Source of the DNA: Batillaria attramentaria
Taxonomy: Eukaryota > Mollusca > Gastropoda > Batillariidae
NCBI GenBank assembly: GCA_018292915.2
Contig: JACVVK020000542.1
Coordinates: 324,001 to 388,000 of the forward strand
Length of the DNA: 64,000 nucleotides
Direction of reading: 5' to 3'
Shown here: positions 21,079 through 32,283 of the stretch, piece by piece
How positions within the stretch are numbered: position 1 is the stretch's first letter
How the letters are laid out: each line of letters begins with the position of its first letter
Program-made: the position numbers and the translations under genes
The notes under the pieces: model-generated
What the model was told of the DNA's origin: nothing
The model's database searches: none
What the model saw: only the letters and a program-made list of their open reading frames with translations

Positions 21079-23160
21079 GTAACATTTTTCCAATGAATAT
21101 TGTGGTGTGCAGTTCTGTCTGACAGTAGCCACGTGATGGAAACAAATTCAGTTGTAGCAGGAAATACTGAGGTGGGCATTTTACCCGGTCAAGCTTCGCC
21201 CTCATTTCACGGGTGTCGTTGCAATGGCGAGTCGTGCATAGGTGCGTACTTTTGATGTCCAACCCCACACTGAGCCCGAACAGCCACTTTCGTCGAATGC
21301 ATGTGTATGTAAATCCACAGTGTACGAATTAGCCGCTACACTGAGCTGGCAATATCCGACACAGACATTGTTTAGGGTAGCCAATTCATGTTCAGCGTGT
21401 ACTCAGTTTACGAGGGGCGTGTCCACACCGGTGCCACGGTCTTTGCGGAAGGGCTTATGAACCACATGTGTCTTGGCTGGTCTGGCAATTCAATATCAGT
21501 CACGCGGGGTTTCATGTCATGACTTCGTAATGCACGTCCGTTTCAGTCAGTGAAGGCAGAGAATCCTCTCATACAAGTGTAGTGCCCGTAGCGGCTCTGT
21601 TCTGCTGGTGTATCGCTGATCAGTGTACCAATACTGACTTGCTCAGTCCGATTGTTAGAATGGCGGACAAAACACATATACAAACATGCAAACTGACGCA
21701 CAGACGTTACAACAGTTAACTACTTTGTATAACATACAGCTACTACTTCCTACAACAAACAACTGTAAACAACAGATGAGTACGTTAACGTGGTTTTATC
21801 AGTTCTATACTACTCGGTGTCAAGTTACAGCGGACAACTGAAATCAATACTAATAGCGTGAGTTCGTTTGAAGAAAGTGTATCTTCTAGTTAATCTGCTT
21901 ACCAAGAACTCAGTGCAAAAGTGAGCTACTTACAAAGAGAATGGATACCTATAATGAGAGTTTAGGGAGGGGAAAGGTGTTAGTTTATTCGTGGATAGTT
22001 TCTGGTCTGTGGCCTTGAAGTCCTTCCTTCCCAGCCAGCCAGTCAGTGTTTAGAAGCCAAGGCGAGCAGACCTATAGACCAGTTCTGCTAGGTCTCTTCG
22101 TTCCTTCCCAGTCAGTCGCTCAGTGTTCAGACCTGTAGACCAGTTCTGTTCGAAATTCTGGTGGCGAGGGCGCTCCGGCCTTATTCGCCCGGTTGGCAAG
22201 GCAGAATTTCCAAACTAAAGGGGCGAATTATAATCAGCGATTTCCCAGAAAAGAAGTAGTCTCAGACAGAGGAGAGGGCTACATTCCAAACCTAGAATCC
22301 GTAACAGTTCAACGGTCACTAGAACTGATGGGATACTGAATCAACACGGGCGGTCAAACCGGCTGGAACCAGAATGTTATCAGTCTTGACCGCTACACTA
22401 CGCTCTCGGGCGGCGAGGGGAAGGGGGGGGGGGCCGGGAGGCTGAAGTTCGGAGAGAGACAATGGGTAATTATAGTGGGCCGTTTCACCAAGCGGGCAGT
22501 GGAACGGGGGAAAATACCTGGCCGCTCTAACTACTCTAAACGACCTCTCTCCTGGTAAAATGGTCGGACGGAAAAGGTCTAATGGTAAACGAAATACTAC
22601 TTCAACTCAGTTATACATTTTCATTATACTAGTACACACAACCTTTTGACCTCAGTAACCTGCGGACATGAATTATCATAATTAGTAACAATCATTACTC
22701 TTCATTATAGACTGAAAATCGGTTTGGCAAGGACGCCCGGCCTATATCGTGATCACACGTCTTGTCACAGTATAGTCGCCATTTCTTGGTCTGTGATACT
22801 GGTGGTAAAAGCTGGTTGCTTAGTCAGCCTAGGCGACCCTCTTGTTTTTGTCACTCATATGTAGCTCTTTTTTTCACTTGTTTTATCTTTGGGCGCTTAG
22901 AACTATTATTTATTGATATTTATTGATAGGTTACAACGCAGTATAGTATTATCATTATTATTTTGTTGTTTTTGGTTGTTGTTGTTCTTGTGACTCAGTG
23001 CTGGTTTAAAAACATCGCAGTCAGTTGAAAACTACAACATGTCTGCTTCAGTTTTGGCAAATGCACATTATGTGCAGGTATTTTAATAGATCCGTGTTCA
23101 GGTTCCTGCTACTGTGGGAACTGCCGTTATGACTTATGACAGAGAGCGTTTCTTTACGGC
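21079..23160 (+). other. Probable first intron of E2-A
   Basis: About 2.1 kb with no recognisable gene. It holds a local imperfect duplication at about 22000-22155 (CAGTCAGTGTTTAGA..AGACC.ATAGACCAGTTCTG words, twice) and a poly-G run near 22426. Confidence 0.45.
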
Positions 23161-23164
23161 AGTC

Positions 23165-25305
23165 ATGGCAGCGGCAAACTCCCAACGTAAGCGCGCCATG
23201 CGGAGACTGGTTCTAGACCAGGAAGAAATGCTCAAGTCGCCGGTGGCCAACGTATCAGCGGCTCCCCTAGACAGCGACATGTTCGAGTGGCACTGTAACA
23301 TTCAGCAGGATGACGTCATCTACCACCTGATCCTCTTCATGCCGCACAACTACCCGTTCGAGTCGCCCAGCGCCGAGTTCCTGCCCAAGGGGTTCGCCTT
23401 CAGTGGGGGTGCCACCATGGACGGCAAGAAGGGAACGAAGGTACATGTACAAAATGTCTAGAAGAACGGTCTTCTCACGATCTCAGTTTCAGTGCCCCGC
23501 TGTCAAAGACAGTGGCAGCAAGCAAAATTACTTTGTATGTCTTTTATTATGTTTTAGTCAGAGCTTCCACCCAACTCCATGTGGTGGAAAAGGAGGTTAA
23601 ACTCCAAAACACCCACCCATCCACCCTCTACCCAACTCTTTGCCAGCACCAGCGGTATTTCTCCCAGACCTTACGTAAAGTACACCGACGACTCTGAAAA
23701 AGGAGTTTGTTTGTTTTTGCTGCTTTGTCAGGTGACCCGCATTTATTGCTTCCAGCACAGACGTACGTATCCAGCTCGAACATCTTCGCCCCGGCTATAG
23801 GGTCGTGTATTTTCACTGGCCTTTTTTCTCGTTTCCTTGTCTTTGACATCACCCATACGTGGTGGAAAAGGACGTTAAACTCCTAAACACCCACCCACTT
23901 ACCCACTCGAACATCCTAGTCGCTATAGTTCACCGCATTACCGTTTTGTTTCAGGTGTGCCTTAACATATTCTCCGACTTTGCCATGTACCATACTGAGT
24001 GGAAGAACCAGAAGGGGTTCGGATGGTCCCCGGGCTACTCCACACAGACGGTCCTCATGAACCTGGTGGCCTTTCTGGCCGAGACAGCCGGGGACTACCA
24101 GAAGGACGCCAACAGAAAACTCAGCAAAAATTTCAAGTGTAAAGACTGTGGCCACACGTACAGCAAGCCATACCCGGCTCTCAGTGCCGACGACACAGCG
24201 GCCGAGAAAAGTGAAAAGATAATTGTAACCTGTGTCAAATATTGTTGTCTTTCGTCTTAGTGAAGTGGGCTTTACACACTTGTAAACAGGCCTTTAGGTG
24301 TTTGTCTAATACTCTCTTGGTCTGGGAAATCTAGTTTGTCAGCGCCTGTGTTGAAATTTGCTGAAGTCGAAAGTTGGTGCGTAGCCGAGTGAGGTGACCG
24401 CTGCTATGACGTGTGCTGTTTCGTATTTTGAAGCACTTCTCCGCGTTGCGTGTTGATCATTGTTTCTCGAAGTGTGTGTTGTGTGTGTGTGTGTGTGTGG
24501 TGTGTGTGTGTTGTGTGTGTGTGTGTGATATGTTTTAATTGTTTCTTTTACTTCTTTTCTTATTGCTGTTGCTTTTGTTGTTGTGCGAACTGTTCTTTCA
24601 TTATGCTGTGTAACTTGTATTCCAGAAACACCAAAGAAAGGCAAAGGAAAAGACGACGCCTCAGAGTGTCCCGAGATCATCGACTACATTTCCAAGGACC
24701 GATTCGTTCTGCTGCGCACACCAAAGTCACGTGACCAGTTGTACGGATACGGATTGGTCGTTTCCGGTCCCCCTCACCGGCCAGCCCTGACCACACCGTG
24801 CGAGTTTCTGTCTGGAGAGTCGTTCTTTAACATGCAGACGTCGGTTGGGGTGGTGCACAGCACACTGAAGGAAGAGCTCAAGTTCTTTCTGCCCATGTAC
24901 ATCCATCCCACACACGGTGCGGCCATCAAGGTAAGTCAGATGGCTGTATACTGATTTCATCAGTATATTCCAAGCTCCAGGATATATGCCTGTAAAGGAG
25001 AGTCGGTTGAGCATAGAAGCGCATGAGCCTAGAGCCTAGTTCTAGGCTAAGCTTGGCTTTGCTTGCTATCTTTCTTGGTGGCAAGGGCCTTGCGTGTACA
25101 GCTGTCTTAACTAGTGTCTCTGATTTTCATACTTTTTTGTCTTTAGTGAAACTCGCCAAATTAATTTACAGGAAAATGTCTCTTGGTCATATTCTGACTG
25201 GGAAGTTGATCTTCATTGTCTTTAGTGAAACTCGCCAAATTAATTTCACAGGAACATTTCTCATGGTTATATTCTGACTGGGAAGTTGATCTTCATTGTC
25301 ACGCG

Positions 25306-25382
<77 letters not shown>

Positions 25383-26935
25383 CGGACGCGTGCACAGACA
25401 GACAGACAGTAAGACAGACAGGGAGACAGAGAGAGGCTAAACCTTGCTCCATCCTGTGTGTCAAACAACAGAAGACGTTTGAGAACACGATAGAGGCCGT
25501 GGGGAAAATCCTGCCATCTGTACGCAAGAGCACGTCGTTTGAAGAGATCGTGGTGAAGACCATCCCCAACCTGATGGCGGCCACAGTGGTGGAGTTCTCC
25601 AAGGGCACACAGCACACCAGCGACAACAGCCTCAACGGCTACTTCGCCCTCCACCGCCTGCTGCTGTGGGCGCTCGACACCTACCCCAAGCTACAGCCTT
25701 TGGTGGAGACCAGACTCAAGGTAGATTGAAAATCTTAGCCGACAGAGAATACTCTCCTTCCTGCAAGGCATAATACAGTATAGTAGACTGTTTCTATTAT
25801 TAATGTAGGACAGAAAGAACTTTCTGTCCGTGGCCAACTTAAACAGAAGAGGAAAGAAAGAAAGAGTAATAGGAATTTCATGTCGGTAGATACGTGTTAT
25901 GTATTATTTTATCAGTAGTTTTTTGAACCAGTCACATCATGATTTGTTTGTCCAGGATTTTATTGACAACGAAGACAAAAGGACCAAAAGAGCATGCCCG
26001 CATATTGGTGAATGGTTGATGTTGCTGTCAGCGTCTCAGAAATACAGGTAACCACATATTATATACTGATTTTGTCTCCTGGGTTGATTTGGAAAGCATG
26101 GTGATACAGACATGACTTAATAGCAAAACAACAACAAAACAGGCTCTAGAGGTTGTGTTTTGTGCGAGAGAATGGGGCATGGGAGGGTTGATGATTAATA
26201 TGTGCTCGGGGGCTTAAGCCAATGCAAACATTGTGGTATTACTTGTTTTCAGGCTATTTGTATGCTTACTAGAATGATTTCGTATTTCGTATTTCAGCTG
26301 GAAGGAGGCATCCGAAGCGTACCTGTACGAATCATTCAGGCGTAACGTGATGTGGTACGTGAAGAATGACGCCAAGCTAGGCTACCTGGACACGGATTCT
26401 GCTTACAGACTAAAACACACCTTCACAGCCACGGAAGTCAGCAGAAAGATTCTGGCATTCCAGGTAAGAGTAACACATGACTATCGTCCCATCACCCCAG
26501 AAAAAAAGGTAGCGTCGACAACCAACAATTTGCGAGGGCAACTGTCAGTTTAGTACAGAACATGTACTTTGTCTACAACGGAGACTTAGTCTAGAAATGG
26601 AAACCAGACGGATGATAAATTGATGAGGTGCCACTTATTTCATGAGTTTATGCTCTTACAGGCGTTGGTTTTAAGATTACCAGACATCTTCTCACAAGAC
26701 ATTATTTGTTTTGGAACACGCGCGAAATAGTGTATATATCTGAATGAAAAGCAAAGTTCGGAATGCAGTACGTTAACGTGTGCTTGCCGAAAAAACGAGA
26801 ACGTAGACGGCCTGAAGCTGTGCTTCTCGGCTTGCGTTTCAGTTTCCTTTCTTGTTTTTTCCCTTTGTGTGTGTGTGTGTGTGTGTGTGTTTTGTTGTTG
26901 TTGTTGGTGGTGGTGGTGGTGGTGGTGGTGGTGGT

Positions 26936-26977
<42 letters not shown>

Positions 26978-27530
26978 GTTGTTGTTTTTTGTTGTTGTTG
27001 TTTTTTTGTTTTTGTTTTTGGAGGGGGGTGTATTCTGGGACTACTGTAAATAAACGCGATAGAACAGAATATATAATCCAACACGTTTCAATGGTACATA
27101 CATCTAAGTCAGTTTTTCAGTTCACCTAGCGCTATAATAAAAAAAATTATATTACATGTGTCTTGTGCAGGTTTTGTTTCTGGACATCGCCTTACCCAGC
27201 AGCATGAGCCGCGCGGACGTGGTGAAACGCTACGACGACCACTTCGGTTTCCCTACGCCCGAGATGGTGGCTGAGATGAAGGTGGCGTGTGACAGGATCA
27301 AGAACCAGATGAAAACATACGACGACTGGTTTAAGGTAATGATCGATCCAGCTACAGCCTATTTACAGTTAGATCTAGTTGGGAATGTCAACCTTCGTAT
27401 GGTGAAAAGGGCTTCGGTGCTTGGCAAAACCACGGCGTTTACGTCCTTGTAATCTGCCAAATGACCGTAGAGATATTCGCGTACTTTGGTGGTGATGGTA
27501 GAGGTTAGGGAGGGTCGGTGATGGGGATGG

Positions 27531-27571
<41 letters not shown>

Positions 27572-28497
27572 CGGGTTGGGGGGGGGGGTGGCTATAACTC
27601 TCAAAAGCCCACGCAAAAATGGCCTTTTTACTTGAAAGCTTCATGTCACTAGGAGCCACTGCAAGCCACTATTTTGCACTCTGCACCGGTCTGGGGACTA
27701 GCGGGAAAGGCCATGCTTTGTGCAATAATGGGGTTGTTTCTTTTTAACAAGTCTTATGGCGGGCAGAGGATGGTCGTGCTCGGGATCTTAGAGTTAAAGA
27801 GGGGGACATCAGTTCACCTTGTACACACCAAGTCGCATAATTTCTTTCTTCTCTCTCTCTCTCTCTCAGCCGCGAATTAGTCTTTGTGGCTTGCGCGGCT
27901 TTAAGCTCTAAAAACTCACACACTCACTCATTCTCTCTCTCTCTCTCTCTCTTTTTCCTACAGGTCTTGAAGCTGAAGCCATTGACCGAAGACCAGCTGT
28001 TCCAGAAACTGGTGGATGCGGTCAAGTTCTCCATCGTCACGAATGGCTACCACTGGTCATTCTTCCGCGACCAAGGCGGCTGGAAAGATGTGCTGAACAA
28101 GTACAAGGACCTCAAGAAACAGGGAGGCACCAAGGGGAAGGGCAAAGGCCCGGCCAAAGGCGGCGACACTGCCAAAGGGAAAAAGTCTGCAAAGGACAAA
28201 GAAGAAGACAAGAAAGACGACGAGATGGCAGCAGAGGAAGAGGAGCCGAAAGGAAGAGGGAGAGGGAGGGGCAGGGGGCGTGGGGCCAGAGGGGGAGCGC
28301 GAGGTGGAGCGGCTAAACGCCGACCAAAAGAGGAGGAAGAATCAGAAGAGGAAGAATCAGAATGGGAAGAATCAGAAGAGGAGGAAGTGAAGCCCAGAGG
28401 GAGGGGAGCGGGCAGGGGAGGCGCGCGGGGAGCCAAGAGGGGAGCTGCAGCATCGAAGTCGCCAGGTCCACAGAGGAAACGCGGACGCAGATCGTAA
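23165..28497 (+). CDS. E2-A: UBE2J/Ubc6-type UBC-domain protein with long conserved C-terminal region and RG/acidic tail
   Basis: Probably a ubiquitin-conjugating (E2) or E2-derived protein. Exons: 23165-23440, 23955-24210, 24626-24930, 25472-25720, 25956-26047, 26298-26463, 27171-27335 and 27964-28497. The 2043 nt stay in frame, giving 680 aa. Residues 1-138 resemble the Ubc6/UBE2J fold: RAMRRLVLDQEE, EWHCNI, LFMPHNYPFESPSAEFLPKG, then VCLNIFSDF with Cys94 at the catalytic position, and WSPGYSTQTVLMNLVAFL. As in UBE2J, there is no HPN tripeptide. C154-K-D-C157-G-H follows. Residues ~180-560 (EIIDYISKDRFVLL, GLVVSGPPHRPALTTPCEFL, ALHRLLLWALDTYPKLQ, RRNVMWYVKNDAKLGYLDTD, VLFLDIALP) match no family I know. 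The last ~120 residues are Lys/Glu- and RGRG-rich, ending QRKRGRRS. There is no transmembrane anchor, unlike UBE2J. Start MAAANSQRK was chosen by comparison with E2-B; the exon 3 donor (AAAA/GTGAAA) is the least certain junction. Confidence 0.85.
23579..23625 (+). mobile_element. SINE family 1, short 3' fragment
   Basis: ATGTGGTGGAAAAGGAGGTT followed by AAACTCCAAAACACCCACCC matches only the extreme 3' end of the family. It lies in E2-A intron 2. Confidence 0.65.
23785..23905 (+). mobile_element. SINE family 1, 5'-truncated
   Basis: Runs from the CCCCGGCTATAGGGTCGTG remnant through TTTTTTCTCGTTTCCTTGTC to GTTAAACTCCTAAACACCC. Flanking duplication CTCGAACATC at 23775-23784 and 23906-23915. It sits in E2-A intron 2, about 50 bp before exon 3. 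Confidence 0.8.
25307..25378. repeat. (CA)n microsatellite, about 36 units
   Basis: A pure CA run in E2-A intron 4, about 95 bp upstream of exon 5. Just before it, 25139-25215 and 25217-25295 are a near-identical tandem duplication (GTCTTTAGTGAAACTCGCCA, CATGGTTATATTCTGACTGG). Confidence 0.93.
26866..27025. repeat. (GT)n(GGT)n(GT)n(GTTT)n compound microsatellite
   Basis: GT run, GGT triplets at about 26905-26938, GT run to 26973, then TTG/T-rich sequence. Located in E2-A intron 7. Confidence 0.93.
27626..27785. repeat. Dispersed repeat, copy 2 (partner at 4866-5065)
   Basis: Collinear with 4866-5065 (see that entry). Located in E2-A intron 8. A (GT)n run lies just upstream at 27534-27570. 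Confidence 0.65.
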
Positions 28498-28801
28498 TCC
28501 GGTTACGTGTCAAATGCTCGTCCAGAAGACTTTGTTGGTGACAGTTTATTGACAGAATGTTCGTATTTCAACATTCGATATCCACTTGTTCAGCGTACAG
28601 TTCTGTCAGTTCGTCAGTCAGTCATGTTATAGTGTGAGTTTAGTCTCTGAGGCAAAGACAGTCTCAGTGTGGACGCAGGCACATGATAGAGTATTTTGTG
28701 GGGTTTGAATCCCGTCGTTGTTTTTTCAAATGTAATGTTATAACGAGACAATCACATGTGACTTATGACTCGTTGTGTGGAAGTCCGGAATGTGAAATGG
28801 C

Positions 28802-28804
<3 letters not shown>

Positions 28805-28872
<68 letters not shown>
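28805..28872. repeat. (GT)n microsatellite, about 34 units
   Basis: A pure GT run about 310 bp downstream of the E2-A stop codon, possibly within its 3' UTR. Confidence 0.95.
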
Positions 28873-28876
<4 letters not shown>

Positions 28877-29247
28877 ACTAATTACTAGTTATAGAGTGGA
28901 GTCAGATTTTGATGTTTCTGACTGTTTTACACCACACAGGCCTAAACTTCAATGTTAATATGTCGCTGAATCTGCATAATTATGTTTTGTGAAACTTGAA
29001 TTAGATTATTCAGTCGTATTCCATTTTTATGTTGTTGATGTTTCCTGTGCATTGCTGTGTTGCCTGCTAAGTGGTTTATGTGTACACTTCAACTGAAATA
29101 CATTGTGAAATACGTAGCCTTGTTCTCGTTTTCCATTAAGTTCACTGTAAGCGGAAAGAACAGTGAAGTTTTGTCTCAATGTTAAACTGTGACTTTGTTC
29201 CACAGAAGAATCGATGCCGACTGGCTTGGAGCAGAACTGAATGTACT

Positions 29248-29626
29248 GGGGCGGTCGGTGGTCTAGTGGTTAAGAGACCTGCCACCAATGCGAGAGGTGA
29301 GGGGTTCGAGTCCCACTCGGGGCACAGAATTTTTCCTTCTCGTATGTGGCACCGTTCATTCGGGCCGATCGTCGGGGGTTCTCTCCGGGTACTCCGGCTT
29401 CCTCCCCCTCTGCTTTGGAAATGTTCAGCCCACAAAATTTGAAAAATAAATGCAATTCTAAATTCCAAAATTTAAATAGCTGAGCTGGCCCTTCGCACCA
29501 CGTGATCGTACTATGTGTATGTCCAGTGTGTGAGAGAATGCGTGTGATTCACGTGAGCGTGCGTGTTGGGTTCAGTTCGCGGCGCTTTGAGCTGATTCAG
29601 GAAATTGGATAAAGCGCCTATACAAT

Positions 29627-29656
<30 letters not shown>
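29248..29656 (+). mobile_element. SINE family 2 (tRNA-derived), best-preserved copy
   Basis: tRNA-like head with GTGGTCTAGTGGTTAAGAGA (A box side) and GGGGTTCGAGTCCCACTCG (B box), then TTTTTCCTTCTCGTATGTGG, GGGCCGATCGTCGGGGGTT, CTCCCCCTCTGCTTTGGAAA, GTGAGCGTGCGTGTTGGGTT and GCGGCGCTTTGAGCTGATT. It ends in an (ATT)n tail at 29631-29656. Use as the reference for the other two copies. Confidence 0.9.
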
Positions 29657-29658
<2 letters not shown>

Positions 29659-29687
29659 CTGATCTAACGCAAATTACTAGAGTTACA

Positions 29688-29732
<45 letters not shown>

Positions 29733-30143
29733 CGTCCGTCAGAACACTGATTACCGCTGTACAATGTGCTTGTAACAAACAAATACACAAACAAAAATTA
29801 AAAACAAAACAACTGAGAGACACTGCTGGATAAACAGACATGCCACCCGCGGAACAGGCTCGGGTATGTGTTACATGTACCTGTTATTATTTTAATGGGT
29901 CCGAAAACCATACACACATCACTTCGACGTTGTTGAGTGAGGCACTGAGCCAAATCCGTACCGTCTCTCCTCATACTAGTTCAAGGGCAATAACTCGTAT
30001 CGCATGAGTATTACCACGGTTAACCGCCTTGCCAAACCCGGGTGGTTAACCACACGCAGGCGTAATTATGGAAACTTACGCAATGGGAGAAGGTTTACCC
30101 AGAACCGACAACCATGAAACACTTTCCGTTTGCCGTGAATGTG

Positions 30144-30151
30144 TATAAAAG
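30144..30151 (+). promoter_or_regulatory. TATA box of the E2-B gene
   Basis: TATAAAAG, followed about 145 bp later by a splice donor (GCACAG/GTACTA at 30293/30294). It mirrors the arrangement in front of E2-A. Confidence 0.6.
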
Positions 30152-30171
30152 CTACTAGAAGCCAGTATCCT

Positions 30172-30293
30172 GGCTAAATCTACCCCTGGTCTGCAGAGAA
30201 CGACTCACTGACTGCGGAAACGACACGAGACTGAAGCTCCTTGATCTTCGGCAGTGTAACAGAATTTCAGCTCGACAGGTTCTCACTGCACAG
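30172..30293 (+). other. Probable non-coding first exon of E2-B
   Basis: Sequence between the TATA box and the donor TGCACAG/GTACTAT. An alternative donor CGACAG/GTTCTC lies at 30278/30279. The first coding exon is preceded by GGGTTAG just before the ATG at 31245. The 5' end is approximate. Confidence 0.5.
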
Positions 30294-30934
30294 GTACTAT
30301 ACCTACCGTCCTCTGCTTTCATTACGCTCTCCTTTTTGTAGTGTGACTATGTAGAAAATATTAAAGCGACATCTTCTGGTTCAAAAGTGCTATATAAAAT
30401 TCTTCACTGACTAACTTGAAGTGTCATAATTATGTCAGCATAATTCACTGACTACAGTTTCATTATAAATTGCCAGAAATCATAACACTTATCACTTAGG
30501 AAAGTCAAATATAAATTACTTTTGAAATTAACCTCCTTTAGGCCTTGCCCCGCAGTCCCAAACCACACGGACCTCGATAGCAAGTTTAACATCATCCTTA
30601 TCTCCATCATCATGCATAATAAAAATTGCCCCAACTTTCGAGCCCTCTGTGGATTCCACCCACAATCTGGGAGGAACACCACTGAAGCTTACAAAAGCGT
30701 TGGGGCAGCAAAAAAAAAAAAAATTGAAGAGAACATAGGCCGACAGTCGCTGGAGGGGGGGGGGGGGGTACTAGTACATGACTGTACCATAAAATTATGA
30801 AAATTATATCATGAGTAGCTATTGTACTTTCTTATACATTCACGTGTATGCGGTCAGCACAAAGAAAAACTTTGAATGGGACACTACGGGAAAAAAATGT
30901 CACGTACCCGTATTTTGGACCTGCGCAAATCGTG

Positions 30935-30965
<31 letters not shown>

Positions 30966-31244
30966 GAGGGTTGTTTGTATACACCACGTGTTTCCTGCCC
31001 CCCTCCCCTCCCCTCCCCCTCCCGCCCCCCAATCAAAAGAAACCGAACATGACATAGGAACTCTAACGGTGGATCTTGAATCACAGGGTTTTTGTTACTG
31101 AGTTGGTAAGTTACGTTGTTATAAATAGTTACCACATTAGCTGGCTTTTGTTTATTCGTTAGTTAGATGCTTGAATGTTAGAGGTGAATCTTAGTGTGCC
31201 TGGTGAGCACTTACGCCATTATTTTGTCTACGTTTGGGTTAGGC

Positions 31245-32199
31245 ATGGCAGCGGCAGACTCCCAACGTAAGCGCGCCATGCGGAGACTGGTTCTGGACCA
31301 GGAGGAATTGCGCAAGTCGCCCGTGACCAACGTATCGGCGGCTCCCCTAGACAGCGACATGTTCGAGTGGCACTGTAACATTCAGCAGGATGACGTCATT
31401 TACCACCTGATCCTCTTCATGCCGCACAACTACCCGTTCGAGTCGCCCAGCGCCGAGTTCCTGCCCAAGGGGTTCGCCTTCTATGGGGGTGCCACCATGG
31501 ATGGCAAGAAGGGAACGAAGGTCAGTAACACTATAATAAATTATGTCAAGTTGTTACGCTGCAATAAAAGACGTGCGGGTGGGTAGGTGGGTGGGTGTTT
31601 GGGGGTTTAACGTCCTTTTCCACCACATACGGGTGATATCAATGAAAAAGCCAACACAAATATTTGGCCCCAGCCGGTATAAAAGACGTGCGGTTGCCGT
31701 TATGACCATAGCAAACCAAGAATGACCATACCACTGACAAATTTCATCCTAAATATTCTGATTCTCAAGAATCTTCATCAGGCGCTTCGATGACATCAAA
31801 TCAGAGGGGAGGGTGGGGGGTGGTCGTTGTCATTGATTTCATGTTACTAGTAAAACAGTGGTATTGTGTCAGTGGCATAGGGAACACGTGCAACATGTAA
31901 GATGAACTCATCGGCACGAATGACACCGGGTCACTTCAAGCCTTAAGCTGCATTGCCCCGGGGCACTTTACGCTACCGTATAAAGCAGCCCAACTCTGTG
32001 CAGCTCCGGCTAAGATGGAAGTCAGTGCCCCAGTGTAATTGGTGTTAGAGGAGTTCATCTCGCGTTTTACACTGGGATAGCTGAGCTCCCGGCTAGCAGA
32101 AAAAAAAAAATGTTCTTGCCTTATCCTCGTTACCCCGTCTTTCATACATGTGTGTGTCACCATCGGAAGCCAGTGGGACGGTTGCTTAAGCTGGGATTG

Positions 32200-32283
<84 letters not shown>

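Larger units (their letters stand above)
28498..30143. other. Region between E2-A and E2-B
   Basis: Contains the E2-A 3' UTR (extent unknown), a (GT)n run at 28805-28872, SINE family 2 at 29248-29656 and (GT)n at 29691-29728. No further coding sequence is recognised. The E2-B core promoter begins at about 30144. Confidence 0.7.

Noticed and set aside
23114..23164. Upstream in-frame ATG of E2-A (MGTAVMTYDRERFF...)
   Set aside because: Homology with E2-B starts exactly at MAAA, and a splice acceptor-like sequence precedes it in both genes, so the upstream part is probably intron.
28047..28436. 129-aa Ser/Pro-rich frame antisense to the E2-A tail
   Set aside because: Shadow of the RG/Glu-rich coding sequence on the opposite strand.
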